Below are positions 13,854 through 22,966 of a DNA stretch of 26,654 nt, one piece after another. This DNA comes from CAZYZQ01 sp964652075 (lineage in GTDB: Bacteria > Bacillota > Clostridia > Oscillospirales > Oscillospiraceae): assembly GCA_964652075.1 (NCBI GenBank), contig CAZYZQ010000014.1, positions 1 through 26,654 on the forward strand. The letters run 5' to 3'. The translations under genes and the position numbers were made by a program. The notes beneath the pieces are model-generated. The model was given only the letters and a program-made list of their open reading frames with translations, ran no database searches and was not told the DNA's origin. Positions within the stretch are counted from its first letter, which is position 1, and every line of letters begins with the position of its first letter.

Positions 13854-16313
13854 ATGGAGGTGCGGACCCTGATCGCGAAAATTGCGGTTCTTCCGGCAGT
13901 GTATGCCATGGACAAACCGTTTGATTATGCAATCCCACCCGCGCTTTCGGAGGCAATCCGGCCGGGCGTGCGGGTTGAGGTGCCGTTTGGCCGCTCGAAC
14001 CGGCATGTAGAGGGCATGGTGCTGGTGGTGGAGGACGCGGAGCGGCCAAAGCTCAAGGCCGTGATCCGGCCACTGGATGAGGCGCCGGTGCTCTCGCCGG
14101 AGCTGCTTAAAACAGCCGCGTTTGTGCGGGAGCGCTGCTTCTGCACCTTTTATGACGCCGTGCGGGCCTGCCTGCCGGCGGGCCTGTGGATTTCGGCGCG
14201 GGATACCTTCCGCGTCCGGGAGGAGTTGCCCCCGCACTGGGAGCAGACGCTTGCGCGCGACCCTGCCGCCGAGGCGCTGTTTACAGCGCTGCGCGAGCTG
14301 GGGCCGGCAACCTGCCAGATGCTTCGCAGGCAGTTCACAGAGCCGGAGAAAACGCTGCGCTGGCTGCGCGACCGCAGGCTCGTGACCGTCGATACCGATC
14401 TGCGCCGGAAGGCCGCAGGGCGCCGGGAAGTACAGGCGGAGCTGGCTGTTCCGGAGGAGCAGGCGCGCGCATATGCGCAGAAAAAGAAAAAGTCCGCCGC
14501 GTTGCAGGCGTCTGTTCTGGAGCTTCTGTGTACCGTCCATACGGCGGGCAGCAAGGAGATCTGCTATTATACCGGCGCAACCGGCGCAGTACTGCGCCGC
14601 CTGGAAGCGCTTGGGCTGGTGCGCCTGACGGTGCAGCAGATCTACCGCCGCCCGCATATCATGCCGGCGGAGGCGAGGCCCATGGAGCTGACGCCGGAGC
14701 AGGAGAGCGTCTACAGCGGCCTTGTGCGCCAGCAGGCGCAGGAAAAGCCGGGCACCGCGCTGCTGTACGGCGTCACCGGCAGCGGCAAGACCGCAATCTA
14801 TCTGAAGCTGATCGAGCACACGCTCGCGCAGGGGCGCGGCGCGATGCTTCTGGTTCCGGAAATTGCGCTGACGCCACAGCTGACAAGCCTGTTCGCGGCG
14901 CATTTCGGAAGCCGGATCGCGGTGCTCCATTCGAGCCTCCGCCCGGGTGAACGCTATGACGAGTGGCGCAGGATTGCAACAGGCGAGGCGCAGGTGGTGA
15001 TCGGGACACGGTCGGCGGTTTTTGCGCCGTTGGAAAACCCGGGGCTGCTGATTCTCGACGAGGAGCAGGAGCATACCTATAAGTCGGAAAACACACCCCG
15101 CTACCATGCGCGCGATGTCGCCATCTTTCGCGGTGCGCAGCACCGGGCGCTGGTGGTGCTCGGTTCCGCGACGCCGTCTGTGGAGTCGATGTACCGCGCG
15201 CGCAGCGGGCAGTACACACTCTACCAGCTGCGCGGCCGCTACAACGGACACGCGCTGCCGCAGGTGGAGATTGTCGACCTGAAGCGGGAGCTGGCGCAGG
15301 GCAATGATTTTACGATCAGTTCGCCGCTGCACAGCCGGATCCGCACCATGCTTGACCGGCAGGAGCAGGGCATCCTGTTCCTGAACCGCCGCGGCAGCAG
15401 CCGGCTGGTGGTGTGCGTCGACTGCGGCGATGTGCCGCAATGTCCGCGCTGCTCGGTCAATCTGACCTATCACGGCGCAAACGGGCGGCTGATGTGCCAC
15501 TACTGCGGCTATTCCGAGCCGATGCCCGCGCGCTGCACCGTTTGCGGCGGGCACATGAAGCAGGTCGGCGCGGGAACGCAGAAGGTGGCGCAGGAGCTGG
15601 AGGTTCTGTTCCCGGAGACGGCTGTGCTTCGAATGGACGCGGACACGATCTCTGCCGCCAATCCGCATGAGCGGGTGCTGCATACCTTCCAGACACAGCG
15701 GGTTCCGCTGCTGGTCGGCACGCAGATGGTGGCCAAGGGGCTTGATTTTGAAAATGTGACGCTGGTCGGCGTACTCGACGCGGATCAGTCGCTGTATGTA
15801 AACAACTTCCGCGCGGCGGAGACGACGTTTTCCATGATTACACAGGTCGTCGGACGCGCAGGGCGGGGAGAGAAGACCGGCTGCGCCGTGATCCAGACTA
15901 TGACGCCGGACAGCGCGGTCATTCAGCTCGCCGCCGCACAGGACTACGATGCATTTTATGCACAGGAGATCCAGCTGCGGCAGCTGCGGCACTGCCCGCC
16001 GTTCTGCGACCTGCTGACGATCACATTCCAGAGCGAGCAGGAGGCGCAGGCGCTGCAAGGCGCGGCGCAGCTGCGCGACAGGCTGACGGCGCTGCTGCGC
16101 ACGCCCGACTGGGCGCAGGAGGAGGCGGCCGTGCTTGGCCCCGCGCCGTGCCCTGTTCCGAAAATCAACAACACCTTCCGCTATCGTCTGTCGGTGCAGA
16201 TGCGCGCATCCAAACGGCTGCGCGCTCTGATCGCGGCACTTTTGCGGGAGTTTGCAAAGGATAAGAATCATCGAGGCGTCTCGGCCTATGCCGATCTGAA
16301 TGCCTACGATTAG
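13854..16313 (+). CDS. priA: Primosomal protein N' (replication restart helicase PriA)
   Basis: PriA is the 3'-5' DNA helicase that recognises stalled forks and reloads the replicative helicase. The 819-residue product has the N-terminal 3'-end-binding domain (AKIAVLPAVYAMDKPFDYAIP), a helicase core with Walker A GVTGSGKT near 306-313, motif II LDEEQEHTYK near 402, then RYHARDVA, the zinc module with four cysteine pairs (CVDCG, CPRC, CHYCG, CTVCGG, about 520-565), and GTQMVAKGLDF plus QVVGRAGRG. The usual D-E-E-H box reads D-E-E-Q here. The start is uncertain: ATG 13854 gives a normal N-terminus but has only a weak upstream site (GGAAA), because a long hairpin ends at 13847; GGAGG at 13856-13860 lies just inside the frame. 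The TAG precedes def by 12 bases. Confidence 0.95.
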   Translation: MEVRTLIAKIAVLPAVYAMDKPFDYAIPPALSEAIRPGVRVEVPFGRSNRHVEGMVLVVEDAERPKLKAVIRPLDEAPVLSPELLKTAAFVRERCFCTFYDAVRACLPAGLWISARDTFRVREELPPHWEQTLARDPAAEALFTALRELGPATCQMLRRQFTEPEKTLRWLRDRRLVTVDTDLRRKAAGRREVQAELAVPEEQARAYAQKKKKSAALQASVLELLCTVHTAGSKEICYYTGATGAVLRRLEALGLVRLTVQQIYRRPHIMPAEARPMELTPEQESVYSGLVRQQAQEKPGTALLYGVTGSGKTAIYLKLIEHTLAQGRGAMLLVPEIALTPQLTSLFAAHFGSRIAVLHSSLRPGERYDEWRRIATGEAQVVIGTRSAVFAPLENPGLLILDEEQEHTYKSENTPRYHARDVAIFRGAQHRALVVLGSATPSVESMYRARSGQYTLYQLRGRYNGHALPQVEIVDLKRELAQGNDFTISSPLHSRIRTMLDRQEQGILFLNRRGSSRLVVCVDCGDVPQCPRCSVNLTYHGANGRLMCHYCGYSEPMPARCTVCGGHMKQVGAGTQKVAQELEVLFPETAVLRMDADTISAANPHERVLHTFQTQRVPLLVGTQMVAKGLDFENVTLVGVLDADQSLYVNNFRAAETTFSMITQVVGRAGRGEKTGCAVIQTMTPDSAVIQLAAAQDYDAFYAQEIQLRQLRHCPPFCDLLTITFQSEQEAQALQGAAQLRDRLTALLRTPDWAQEEAAVLGPAPCPVPKINNTFRYRLSVQMRASKRLRALIAALLREFAKDKNHRGVSAYADLNAYD

Positions 16314-16325
16314 GAGGAAGCAAAC

Positions 16326-16811
16326 GTGGCAATTCGAAAGATTTTGACAGAGGAAGATCCGACACTGCACAAGAAGTGCCGCCCGGTGACGGAGTTCAAC
16401 GAGCGGCTGCATACGCTGATTGACGACATGAAGCAGACGCTGGAGGAGGCGCAGGGCGCGGGACTTGCCGCACCGCAGGTCGGCGTGCTGCGCCGTGTTG
16501 TGGTAGTGGACGCAGGCGCGGAGGTGCTGGAGCTGGTCAATCCGGAGCTGATTGAGACCTCCGGCGAACAGGACGGCATGGAGGGCTGCCTGAGCGTCCC
16601 GGGCCGCTGGGGGTATGTAAAGCGCCCCGCCGTCGCGAAGGTGCGCGCGCAGGACCGTGACGGCAACTGGTTCGAGGCCGAGGGTGAGGAGATTGTTGCC
16701 CGCTGCTTCTGCCACGAGCTGGAGCATCTGGACGGCCATATTTTTACGGAAAAGGCCTACCATATGCTGACGGACGAAGAGGTGCAGAAGCTCTACGAGG
16801 AGAAGGAATGA
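16326..16811 (+). CDS. def: Peptide deformylase
   Basis: The enzyme removes the formyl group from the N-terminal methionine of new proteins, using a metal ion (Fe2+ in cells). The 161-residue product carries all three motifs: GLAAPQVG (motif 1), EGCLSVPG (motif 2, with the Cys ligand) and CHELEHLDG (motif 3, HExxH with both His ligands). The start is GTG 16326, supported by AGGAGG at 16312-16317, which overlaps the priA stop region. Its TGA overlaps the fmt ATG (ATGA). It is paired with fmt, the formylating enzyme, as in most bacteria. Confidence 0.97.
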   Translation: MAIRKILTEEDPTLHKKCRPVTEFNERLHTLIDDMKQTLEEAQGAGLAAPQVGVLRRVVVVDAGAEVLELVNPELIETSGEQDGMEGCLSVPGRWGYVKRPAVAKVRAQDRDGNWFEAEGEEIVARCFCHELEHLDGHIFTEKAYHMLTDEEVQKLYEEKE

Positions 16812-17728
16812 GAATTGTCTTTATGGGGACGCCCCAGATCGCGGCGACCTGCCTGTCCCGCCTGATTGCGGACGGGCGGGAGATTGTGGGCGTCTATACA
16901 AAGCCGGACACGCCGAAAAACCGGGGTATGAAGCTGATCCCATCCGAAGTGAAGCAGGCGGCGCAGGCGGCGAATCTGCCGGTCTATCAGCCTGCAACCT
17001 TCAAGGATGATGCGGTTTACGAGGAGTTATGCTCGCTGGCCCCGGATCTGATCCTGGCGGTTGCCTACGGCAAAATCCTGCCGCAGCGGGTGCTGGATAT
17101 TCCGAAATTCGGATGCATCAACATCCACGCGAGCATCCTGCCGAAGCTGCGCGGCGCGGGGCCGATCCAGTGGTCGATTCTGAACGGCGACCCAGAGACA
17201 GGCGTCACCGCGATGTATATGGCAAAGGAAATGGACGCAGGCGACATCATCGAGATTGTCCGCACGCCAATTGAACCGCTGGAGACAGGCGCGGATCTGA
17301 CGCTGCGTCTGGCGGAGCTTGGCGCGGAGCTGCTCTCGCGCACCGTGGACGCGGTTGAAAACGGGACAGTGACGCGTACGCCGCAGGATCACAGTCAGGC
17401 GACCTATGCGCCGATGCTCTCCAAAGAGCTGTCTCCTGTCGATTGGACGAAGAACCAGAAGGAGATCATCGATCATGTGCGCGGCCTGATTCCGTGGCCG
17501 GTTGCCTCGGCAGAGCTGGGCGGCACAAACTTCAAAATTTTTGAGGTTCTCCCGCTTGAAAAAACAACGAAGAAAGCGCCGGGGACGCTGCTGGCCCTGA
17601 CGAAGCAGGGCCTTGAAATCGCCTGCGGCGGCGGGGCGACGCTTCTCATTACGCAGCTGCAGGCACAGGGCGGCAAGCGGATGCGCGCGCCGGACTATTT
17701 CCGCGGCCATCCGATTCAGATTGATTAA
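16808..17728 (+). CDS. fmt: Methionyl-tRNA formyltransferase
   Basis: Transfers a formyl group from 10-formyl-THF to initiator Met-tRNA. The 306-residue product has the Rossmann-like N-terminal domain (RIVFMGTPQIA, LILAVAYGKILP), the catalytic block INIHASILPKLRGAGPIQW with the N-x-H-x-S signature, the MDAGDII segment, and the C-terminal OB-like domain that contacts tRNA (LIPWPVASAEL, GKRMRAPDYFRGH). Normal length. It overlaps def by four bases. The downstream rsmB has its own good ribosome binding site 18 bases after the fmt stop. The zinc-protease gene found between fmt and rsmB in some Clostridia is not present. Confidence 0.97.
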   Translation: MRIVFMGTPQIAATCLSRLIADGREIVGVYTKPDTPKNRGMKLIPSEVKQAAQAANLPVYQPATFKDDAVYEELCSLAPDLILAVAYGKILPQRVLDIPKFGCINIHASILPKLRGAGPIQWSILNGDPETGVTAMYMAKEMDAGDIIEIVRTPIEPLETGADLTLRLAELGAELLSRTVDAVENGTVTRTPQDHSQATYAPMLSKELSPVDWTKNQKEIIDHVRGLIPWPVASAELGGTNFKIFEVLPLEKTTKKAPGTLLALTKQGLEIACGGGATLLITQLQAQGGKRMRAPDYFRGHPIQID

Positions 17729-17746
17729 GACGAAGGAGCGAACGCC

Positions 17747-19051
17747 ATGTCCGCACGACAGACGGCCCTCTCCGCGCTGATTGCCTGCCGGAAGCAGGGG
17801 GCGTGGAGCGACGGGATTTTGAAGGAATATATCGTCCGCGACCGGCTCGACGCGCGGGACGCGGCGCTGGCCAGCCGCCTGTGCTACGGCGTGCTGCAAA
17901 ACGAGCTGCTGCTGGACTTCTGGCTGGACGGCTTCCTGAATACGGGGCGTGAGAAGCTGCACCCAATGGTGCTGGATATTCTCCGTCTCGGCCTGTATCA
18001 GCTCAAGCTGATGGATAAGATCCCTGTCTCTGCCGCGGTCAACGAGTCTGTGGAGCTTTGTAAAAAGCAGGTGAACGCGAAGGCAGCGGGGCTTGTCAAC
18101 GGTGTGCTGCGTTCGATTGCGCGCGCATCGGAGCTGCCGGAGCCGCCGGATCTGGCGACGAAATACTCCCATCCCGCGCCGCTGGTCGCACTTCTGGAGG
18201 AGTCGGTCGGCGCAGAGAAGATTGAGGCGGTGCTCGCCGCGGCCAACGAGGCGCCGCCGACCTGCGTGCAGATCAACACGCTCAGGACGACGGCGCAGGA
18301 CGCTGAAACAGTTCTGCGTGCAACCTGCCGGGAGTGCGAGGCGCATCCGTGGATGCCCGACTGCTTTTTGATCCGCGGGACCGGCAGCATGGAGCAGATG
18401 CAGCTCTACCGCAGCGGCGCGCTCTATGCGCAGGATGCGGCGGCAAAGCTGGCGGTGCTGGCAGCAGGTCTACAGCCGGGAATGCAGGTGCTCGACTGCT
18501 GCGCCGCTCCCGGCGGCAAGACCTTTGCCGCCGCTATCGCCATGCGCGATCAGGGCGATATCATCGCCTGCGATATCCACAACCACAAGATTGACCTGAT
18601 CTACAACGGCGCGAAGCGCATGGGCCTTGACAGTGTCGACGCGATGCTACAGGATGCGTCGGAATTTGTGCCGGAGTGGGAAAACGAAATGGACGCGGTC
18701 ATTGCGGATGTGCCGTGCTCCGGCTTTGGCGTGATCCGCGGCAAGCCGGATATCCGTTATAAGTCCCTGGAGGGGCTGGAACGACTGCCGGAGGTGCAGC
18801 TGCGCATTCTGCAAAATCAGGCGCGCTATGTGAAGCCCGGTGGCGTGCTGCTATACAGCACCTGTACGATTTTGAAGCGCGAAAATGAGGACGTGATTGC
18901 GGCGTTTTTGCAGACGAACATGGAATATCATCCGGAGCCGTTTCAGGTTCCCGCGGCGATTTCCGAGGAGCCTGTGGCGATGCTGACGCTGCTGCCCGGG
19001 CAGTATGACTCAGACGGCTTCTTCATCTGTAAACTGCGGAGGGACGCATGA
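17747..19051 (+). CDS. rsmB: 16S rRNA (cytosine-967-C5)-methyltransferase RsmB
   Basis: The 434-residue product has the two-domain layout of RsmB: an N-terminal NusB-like RNA-binding domain (about 1-130) and a C-terminal SAM-dependent m5C methyltransferase. Motifs visible: VLDCCAAPGGKTFAAA (SAM-binding), DVPCSGFGVIRGKPDIRY (motif IV with Pro-Cys), and YSTCTILKRENED (motif VI with the catalytic Cys). ATG 17747 follows AAGGAG (17733-17738) with 8 bases between. The stop overlaps the rlmN ATG (ATGA). Same place as in B. subtilis (fmt-rsmB-rlmN). Confidence 0.95.
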   Translation: MSARQTALSALIACRKQGAWSDGILKEYIVRDRLDARDAALASRLCYGVLQNELLLDFWLDGFLNTGREKLHPMVLDILRLGLYQLKLMDKIPVSAAVNESVELCKKQVNAKAAGLVNGVLRSIARASELPEPPDLATKYSHPAPLVALLEESVGAEKIEAVLAAANEAPPTCVQINTLRTTAQDAETVLRATCRECEAHPWMPDCFLIRGTGSMEQMQLYRSGALYAQDAAAKLAVLAAGLQPGMQVLDCCAAPGGKTFAAAIAMRDQGDIIACDIHNHKIDLIYNGAKRMGLDSVDAMLQDASEFVPEWENEMDAVIADVPCSGFGVIRGKPDIRYKSLEGLERLPEVQLRILQNQARYVKPGGVLLYSTCTILKRENEDVIAAFLQTNMEYHPEPFQVPAAISEEPVAMLTLLPGQYDSDGFFICKLRRDA

Positions 19052-20091
19052 AACAGGATATCAAGTCCATGACCCTGGCGGAAATGACCGATGCGCTGCG
19101 CGCGCTCGGCCAGCCGGCCTTCCGGGGTGGGCAGGTCTATACATGGCTGCACCGCGGCGCACGCAGCTTTGACGAGATGACAAATCTCAGCAAGGAGCTG
19201 CGCCGGACGCTGGCGGAGCAGTTCGAGATCACCGCGCCCACGGTGGCGCGCAAGCAGATGTCCAAGGAAGACGGGACGATCAAGTATCTCTGGAGGCTGG
19301 CGGACGGCAACTGCGTGGAGACGGTGCTGATGCGCTATCACCACGGCAACTCCGTCTGCATCTCCTCCGAGGTCGGCTGCGCGATGGGCTGCGCCTTCTG
19401 CGCCTCGACGCGCGGGGGGCTCGTTCGCAGGCTGACGCCTGCGGAGATGCTGGATCAGGTACTCTTTACACAGATCGATTCCGGCCTGGAGATCTCCAAC
19501 ATCGTGCTGATGGGCATTGGAGAGCCGCTGGACAACTACGAAACGGTCTTGCGCTTTTTGGAGCTGGTCAACAGCAAAGAGGGGCTGAACATCGGCCTTC
19601 GCCATATCAGCCTTTCCACCTGCGGCATTGTGCCGGGCATCGACGCGCTGGCACAGGAGCAGCTGCAGCTTACGCTCTCCGTCTCGCTCCATGCGCCGGA
19701 CGACGAGACGCGCACAAAGATCATGCCGGTCAATAGGCGCTATCCTGTGGCGGAGCTGCTGGACGCGTGCCGCCGATATTTTGACAGAACCGGCCGCCGG
19801 ATCTCGTTTGAGTATGCGATGATCGACGGTGTGAACGACAGCCCGGCGCAGGCAAAGCTGCTGGCACAGTACCTGCGCGGCATGGCGGCGCACGTGAACC
19901 TCATTCCGCTGAACTATGTGGAGGAGAGCAGCCTGAAGCCGAGCCCGCGCCAGACGATTGCCGCGTTTCAGAAGCTGCTGGAGGAGCGGGGCGTGACCGT
20001 AACGGTGCGGCGGACGCTCGGCAGTGACATTGATGCAAGCTGCGGCCAGCTGCGCCGCAAACAGCTGCGCGAGGAAGCGCAAAAACAGTGA
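19048..20091 (+). CDS. rlmN: 23S rRNA (adenine-2503-C2)-methyltransferase RlmN (radical SAM)
   Basis: The 347-residue product is a radical-SAM methyltransferase that makes m2A in 23S rRNA (A2503) and in some tRNAs. The Fe-S motif CAMGCAFCAS (CxxxCxxC, near 112-119) is intact, as are GIGEPLDNY and the LSTCGIVPGI segment. The C-terminal Cys used for the methyl intermediate is seen in SDIDASCGQLR. Cfr, the resistance paralog, has a similar layout; the chromosomal place between rsmB and prpC and the sequence style favour RlmN. It overlaps rsmB by four bases. prpC follows after 12 bases, with AGGAGG upstream. Confidence 0.95.
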   Translation: MKQDIKSMTLAEMTDALRALGQPAFRGGQVYTWLHRGARSFDEMTNLSKELRRTLAEQFEITAPTVARKQMSKEDGTIKYLWRLADGNCVETVLMRYHHGNSVCISSEVGCAMGCAFCASTRGGLVRRLTPAEMLDQVLFTQIDSGLEISNIVLMGIGEPLDNYETVLRFLELVNSKEGLNIGLRHISLSTCGIVPGIDALAQEQLQLTLSVSLHAPDDETRTKIMPVNRRYPVAELLDACRRYFDRTGRRISFEYAMIDGVNDSPAQAKLLAQYLRGMAAHVNLIPLNYVEESSLKPSPRQTIAAFQKLLEERGVTVTVRRTLGSDIDASCGQLRRKQLREEAQKQ

Positions 20092-20103
20092 GGAGGAAAG
20101 GCA

Positions 20104-20835
20104 ATGAAAGCCTGGGGCATTACAGATCCCGGCCTGCGGCGGCAGGAGAATCAGGATACGCTTCGTATCGTCAGCCTGAGCCGTGAAAGCCTGATCGCAG
20201 TGATCTGCGACGGCATGGGCGGCGCGCGCTCCGGCAACATTGCCAGCGGGATTGCTGCCGAGGTCTTTGTCGACCGGGTGCAGCGCGGCGCCCGCGCCGG
20301 GATGGACGGTACCGCCATGCGACAGCTGCTGTCCGACGCGGTGGCCGCAGCCAACCGCGCGGTCTTTGAACAGGCGCGTGGAAACGCGATGTTTTCCGGC
20401 ATGGGAACAACGCTTGTCGCGGCGCTCGTCATTGGCGGGCAGGCGGCGATTGCCCATGTCGGTGACAGCCGGGCCTATTATTGCGACCCGGATAAGATCC
20501 TTTGCCTGACGCGCGATCATTCCGTTGTGGAGATGATGGTGCAGCACGGCGAGCTGACCCGGGAACAGGCGAAGCAGTTTCCCGGAAAGAACCTGATCAC
20601 CCGGGCCGTCGGCACGGAGGGGCGCGTTGAGTGCGACCTGACGCTTGTGACGCTGGAAGAGAATGCAAAGCTTCTGCTGTGCAGCGACGGGCTGTCAAAC
20701 GAGCTTGCGGATCAGGAGATCCTGTTTGAGGTTGTTCACGGCGGCTCCGACGCGGACTGCTGCGGACGCCTGCTTAACATTGCAAAGAGAAGAGGCGCGC
20801 CGGACAACGTGAGCGTTGTCCTGATCAGCCGGTAA
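20104..20835 (+). CDS. prpC: PP2C-type Ser/Thr phosphatase PrpC (Stp)
   Basis: A 243-residue PP2C-family phosphatase that reverses phosphorylation by PrkC. Metal-binding Asp motifs are all visible: ENQD near the N-terminus, CDGMGG (about 37-42), GMGTTLVAAL, HVGDSRAYY, LTRDHSVV, CSDGLSNE and DNVSVVLIS at the end, matching manganese/magnesium PP2C proteins. The first motif has Q-E-N-Q-D where others have N-E-D. The ribosome binding site is AGGAGGAAAG (20090-20099). It ends 60 bases before prkC; a short hairpin lies in that gap. Confidence 0.95.
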   Translation: MKAWGITDPGLRRQENQDTLRIVSLSRESLIAVICDGMGGARSGNIASGIAAEVFVDRVQRGARAGMDGTAMRQLLSDAVAAANRAVFEQARGNAMFSGMGTTLVAALVIGGQAAIAHVGDSRAYYCDPDKILCLTRDHSVVEMMVQHGELTREQAKQFPGKNLITRAVGTEGRVECDLTLVTLEENAKLLLCSDGLSNELADQEILFEVVHGGSDADCCGRLLNIAKRRGAPDNVSVVLISR

Positions 20836-20855
20836 GACCTCTTTTGACATTTGGC

Positions 20856-20876
20856 TCCGCCAGCCGGAATGGCGGA
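20856..20876. repeat. Short hairpin in the prpC-prkC gap
   Basis: TCCGCCA (20856-20862) and TGGCGGA (20870-20876), a perfect 7-bp inverted repeat with a 7-base loop. There is no T-run, so not a terminator. It lies 20 bases before the prkC start and could tune the ratio of phosphatase to kinase, but a chance hairpin is possible. Confidence 0.4.
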
Positions 20877-20895
20877 ACGCAGGAAAGGAGCAGCT

Positions 20896-22962
20896 ATGGA
20901 CAAGTACATAGGCAGGCTGCTTGACAGGCGCTATGAAATATTGGAGCTGATTGGCTACGGCGGGATGGCGAACGTCTATCGCGCCAGCGACCACCGGCTT
21001 GGAAGAATGGTGGCGGTGAAGATCCTGAAGGACGATCTGTCCCGGGATCCGGAGTTCCGCCGCCGGTTCCACGCCGAATCGCAGGCGATTGCCATGATGT
21101 CGCACCCGAATATTGTGAATGTCTATGACGTCTCACACTCGGACGAGGTCGATTTTATCGTCATGGAGCTGATCGACGGGCTGACGCTCAAGGACTATAT
21201 GCAGTCGAAGGGCACCCTGAACTGGCGGGAAACGCTGCATTTTACCACGCAGATCGCCAAGGCGCTTGAACACGCACACGGCCGCGGCATTGTACACCGC
21301 GATATCAAACCGCACAATATCATGGTGCTGAAGGACGGCAGCGTCAAGGTTGCTGATTTTGGAATTGCGCGCATGTCCTCGTCGCAGAATACGCTCACGC
21401 GCGAGGCGCTCGGCTCTGTCCACTATATCTCGCCGGAACAGGCCAGAGGCGCGGCCGTCGACCAGCGCAGCGACCTGTATTCGCTGGGCGTCGTCATGTA
21501 TGAGATGCTGACCGGAAAGCCGCCTTATGAGGGCGAGACGCCGGTTTCGGTCGCAATCCAGCACCTCGGCGGGAAGCTGTGCCGTCCAACGGAAAAGAAC
21601 CCCACCATACCGGCAGGTCTGGAACAGATCATTCTGCGCCTGATGGAGGTCAACCCCGACCGGCGTTACCCGGATGCGGCGGCGCTTTTGGAAGATCTGG
21701 AAAAATTCCGCCTGAATCCGAGCATTATTTTCGGCGTCCAGCCCGCGCCGAATGCGCAGCCGGAGGCCGTGCCCGCACGCGCTGAAGCCGCGCCGAAGCC
21801 GCGCAGTGAGAGCGCGCAGGAGCTACAGAACGCGCATCGCCGCAACCGGCGCACAGCGCTTCTGGCGGGCGGCGCTGCGGTAATCGTGGTGCTGCTGCTT
21901 TTGGGGTGGTTCCTGTATTCATATTTGTTGCGGGATCTGCTGAACCCCGGTGAAGAGAAAACAATGCCGAAATTCATCGGGATGCAGATGGAAGATCTGG
22001 ATGAGCGTAGCTACCCGGATCTGACCTTTGAGGAAACCTGGGTCTATGACAATACGGCGCCCGCCGGGCAGATTCTGGATCAGGATCCGGCGCCGCAGGC
22101 CGGCTATAAGGGCGATACAACCGTCCGACTCACCATCAGCAGCGGGATTCAGACCGAGCAGATGCCGGTGCTCTCCGGCCAGGCGCAGCTGGAGGCGGAG
22201 CGGCAGCTGAAGGATCTGGGGCTGACGCTTTCGATCCTGTATGAGGAGATTTACGACAGCAACACAGTTGTGGGGTATGTCATCCGTACGGAGCCGGCAG
22301 CGGGCACGACGCTGCGCAACGGTGATACGGTGAAGCTCTATATCAGCCTTGGCCAGCAGGAGGAGAAGATGTCCGTCGTGCCGAATGTCGTCGGTGAAAC
22401 ACTGGAGACGGCACAGCAGCTGTTGGAGCAGGCGGATCTGAAGCGCGGCGCGCTGGACTATCAGGACAGCGAGGAGCCGGAGGGGACTGTCCTGTTCCAG
22501 GGCATTTCCGCCGGGAAAGAGGTCGCGCCGAAGACGGAGATCAATCTGCAGGTCTCCCGCGGCCCCGCGGAGAAACCGGATGAGACGGAGCCGCCTCCCT
22601 CGTCCATCCCGCAGCCGGAGCAGCCGCCGGAGGAGATGGAGGATCCGGACGCGCCCGCTGATCCGGACAATCCGGACGCGCCGGCGGAGCCTGAACCGGG
22701 AACAGAGCCGGAGACGCCCGATACGCCCCCTGACACACCGACTGTTCCGGAGGGCGCCAAGGAGATTGTGATTCCGCTGCCCGAAGGCGAGGGAATGGTG
22801 GAAGTGGTGGTCCGGCTGGATGGAGAGCTTGTCACTTCGTTCCAGGCCGACTGCGCCGACCGGCAATTCACGGCATATGTCAATGGCAACGGCCAGCAGC
22901 TTCTGACCGTATTTTACAATGGTATGCTGTCGTATAGTGAGATGATTGATTTTGACGCCTGA
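20896..22962 (+). CDS. prkC: Membrane Ser/Thr protein kinase PrkC with PASTA domains (Stk)
   Basis: The 688-residue product is a Hanks-type kinase (residues about 11-270) with one transmembrane segment (about 320-345) and extracellular PASTA repeats. Kinase motifs: GYGGMANVY, VAVK, HRDIKPHN, DFGIAR, SPEQARG. Three PASTA repeats (about 354-415, 417-485, 491-555) bind muropeptide or lipid II fragments in relatives; they link cell-wall status (and spore germination in Bacillus) to phospho-signalling. A Pro/Glu/Asp-rich stretch (about 560-620) joins them to a C-terminal beta-rich piece (VEVVVRLDGELVTSFQ, FTAYVNGNGQQLLTVFYNG) not present in every family member. I chose ATG 20896 (AAAGGAG, 20884-20890) over upstream in-frame starts. 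Confidence 0.95.
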   Translation: MDKYIGRLLDRRYEILELIGYGGMANVYRASDHRLGRMVAVKILKDDLSRDPEFRRRFHAESQAIAMMSHPNIVNVYDVSHSDEVDFIVMELIDGLTLKDYMQSKGTLNWRETLHFTTQIAKALEHAHGRGIVHRDIKPHNIMVLKDGSVKVADFGIARMSSSQNTLTREALGSVHYISPEQARGAAVDQRSDLYSLGVVMYEMLTGKPPYEGETPVSVAIQHLGGKLCRPTEKNPTIPAGLEQIILRLMEVNPDRRYPDAAALLEDLEKFRLNPSIIFGVQPAPNAQPEAVPARAEAAPKPRSESAQELQNAHRRNRRTALLAGGAAVIVVLLLLGWFLYSYLLRDLLNPGEEKTMPKFIGMQMEDLDERSYPDLTFEETWVYDNTAPAGQILDQDPAPQAGYKGDTTVRLTISSGIQTEQMPVLSGQAQLEAERQLKDLGLTLSILYEEIYDSNTVVGYVIRTEPAAGTTLRNGDTVKLYISLGQQEEKMSVVPNVVGETLETAQQLLEQADLKRGALDYQDSEEPEGTVLFQGISAGKEVAPKTEINLQVSRGPAEKPDETEPPPSSIPQPEQPPEEMEDPDAPADPDNPDAPAEPEPGTEPETPDTPPDTPTVPEGAKEIVIPLPEGEGMVEVVVRLDGELVTSFQADCADRQFTAYVNGNGQQLLTVFYNGMLSYSEMIDFDA

Positions 22963-22966
22963 GAAA

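Noticed and set aside
13836..16763. A 975-codon open frame on the minus strand across priA and def
   Set aside because: It is antisense to two well-supported genes, and its product is rich in Arg, His, Leu and Gln with no recognisable domain, as expected from the reverse of GC-rich codons. No ribosome binding site or promoter supports it.
20844..20849. Perfect TTGACA upstream of prkC as a sigma-A promoter
   Set aside because: No acceptable -10 at 16-18 bases: the position expected reads GAATGG. The match is probably chance.
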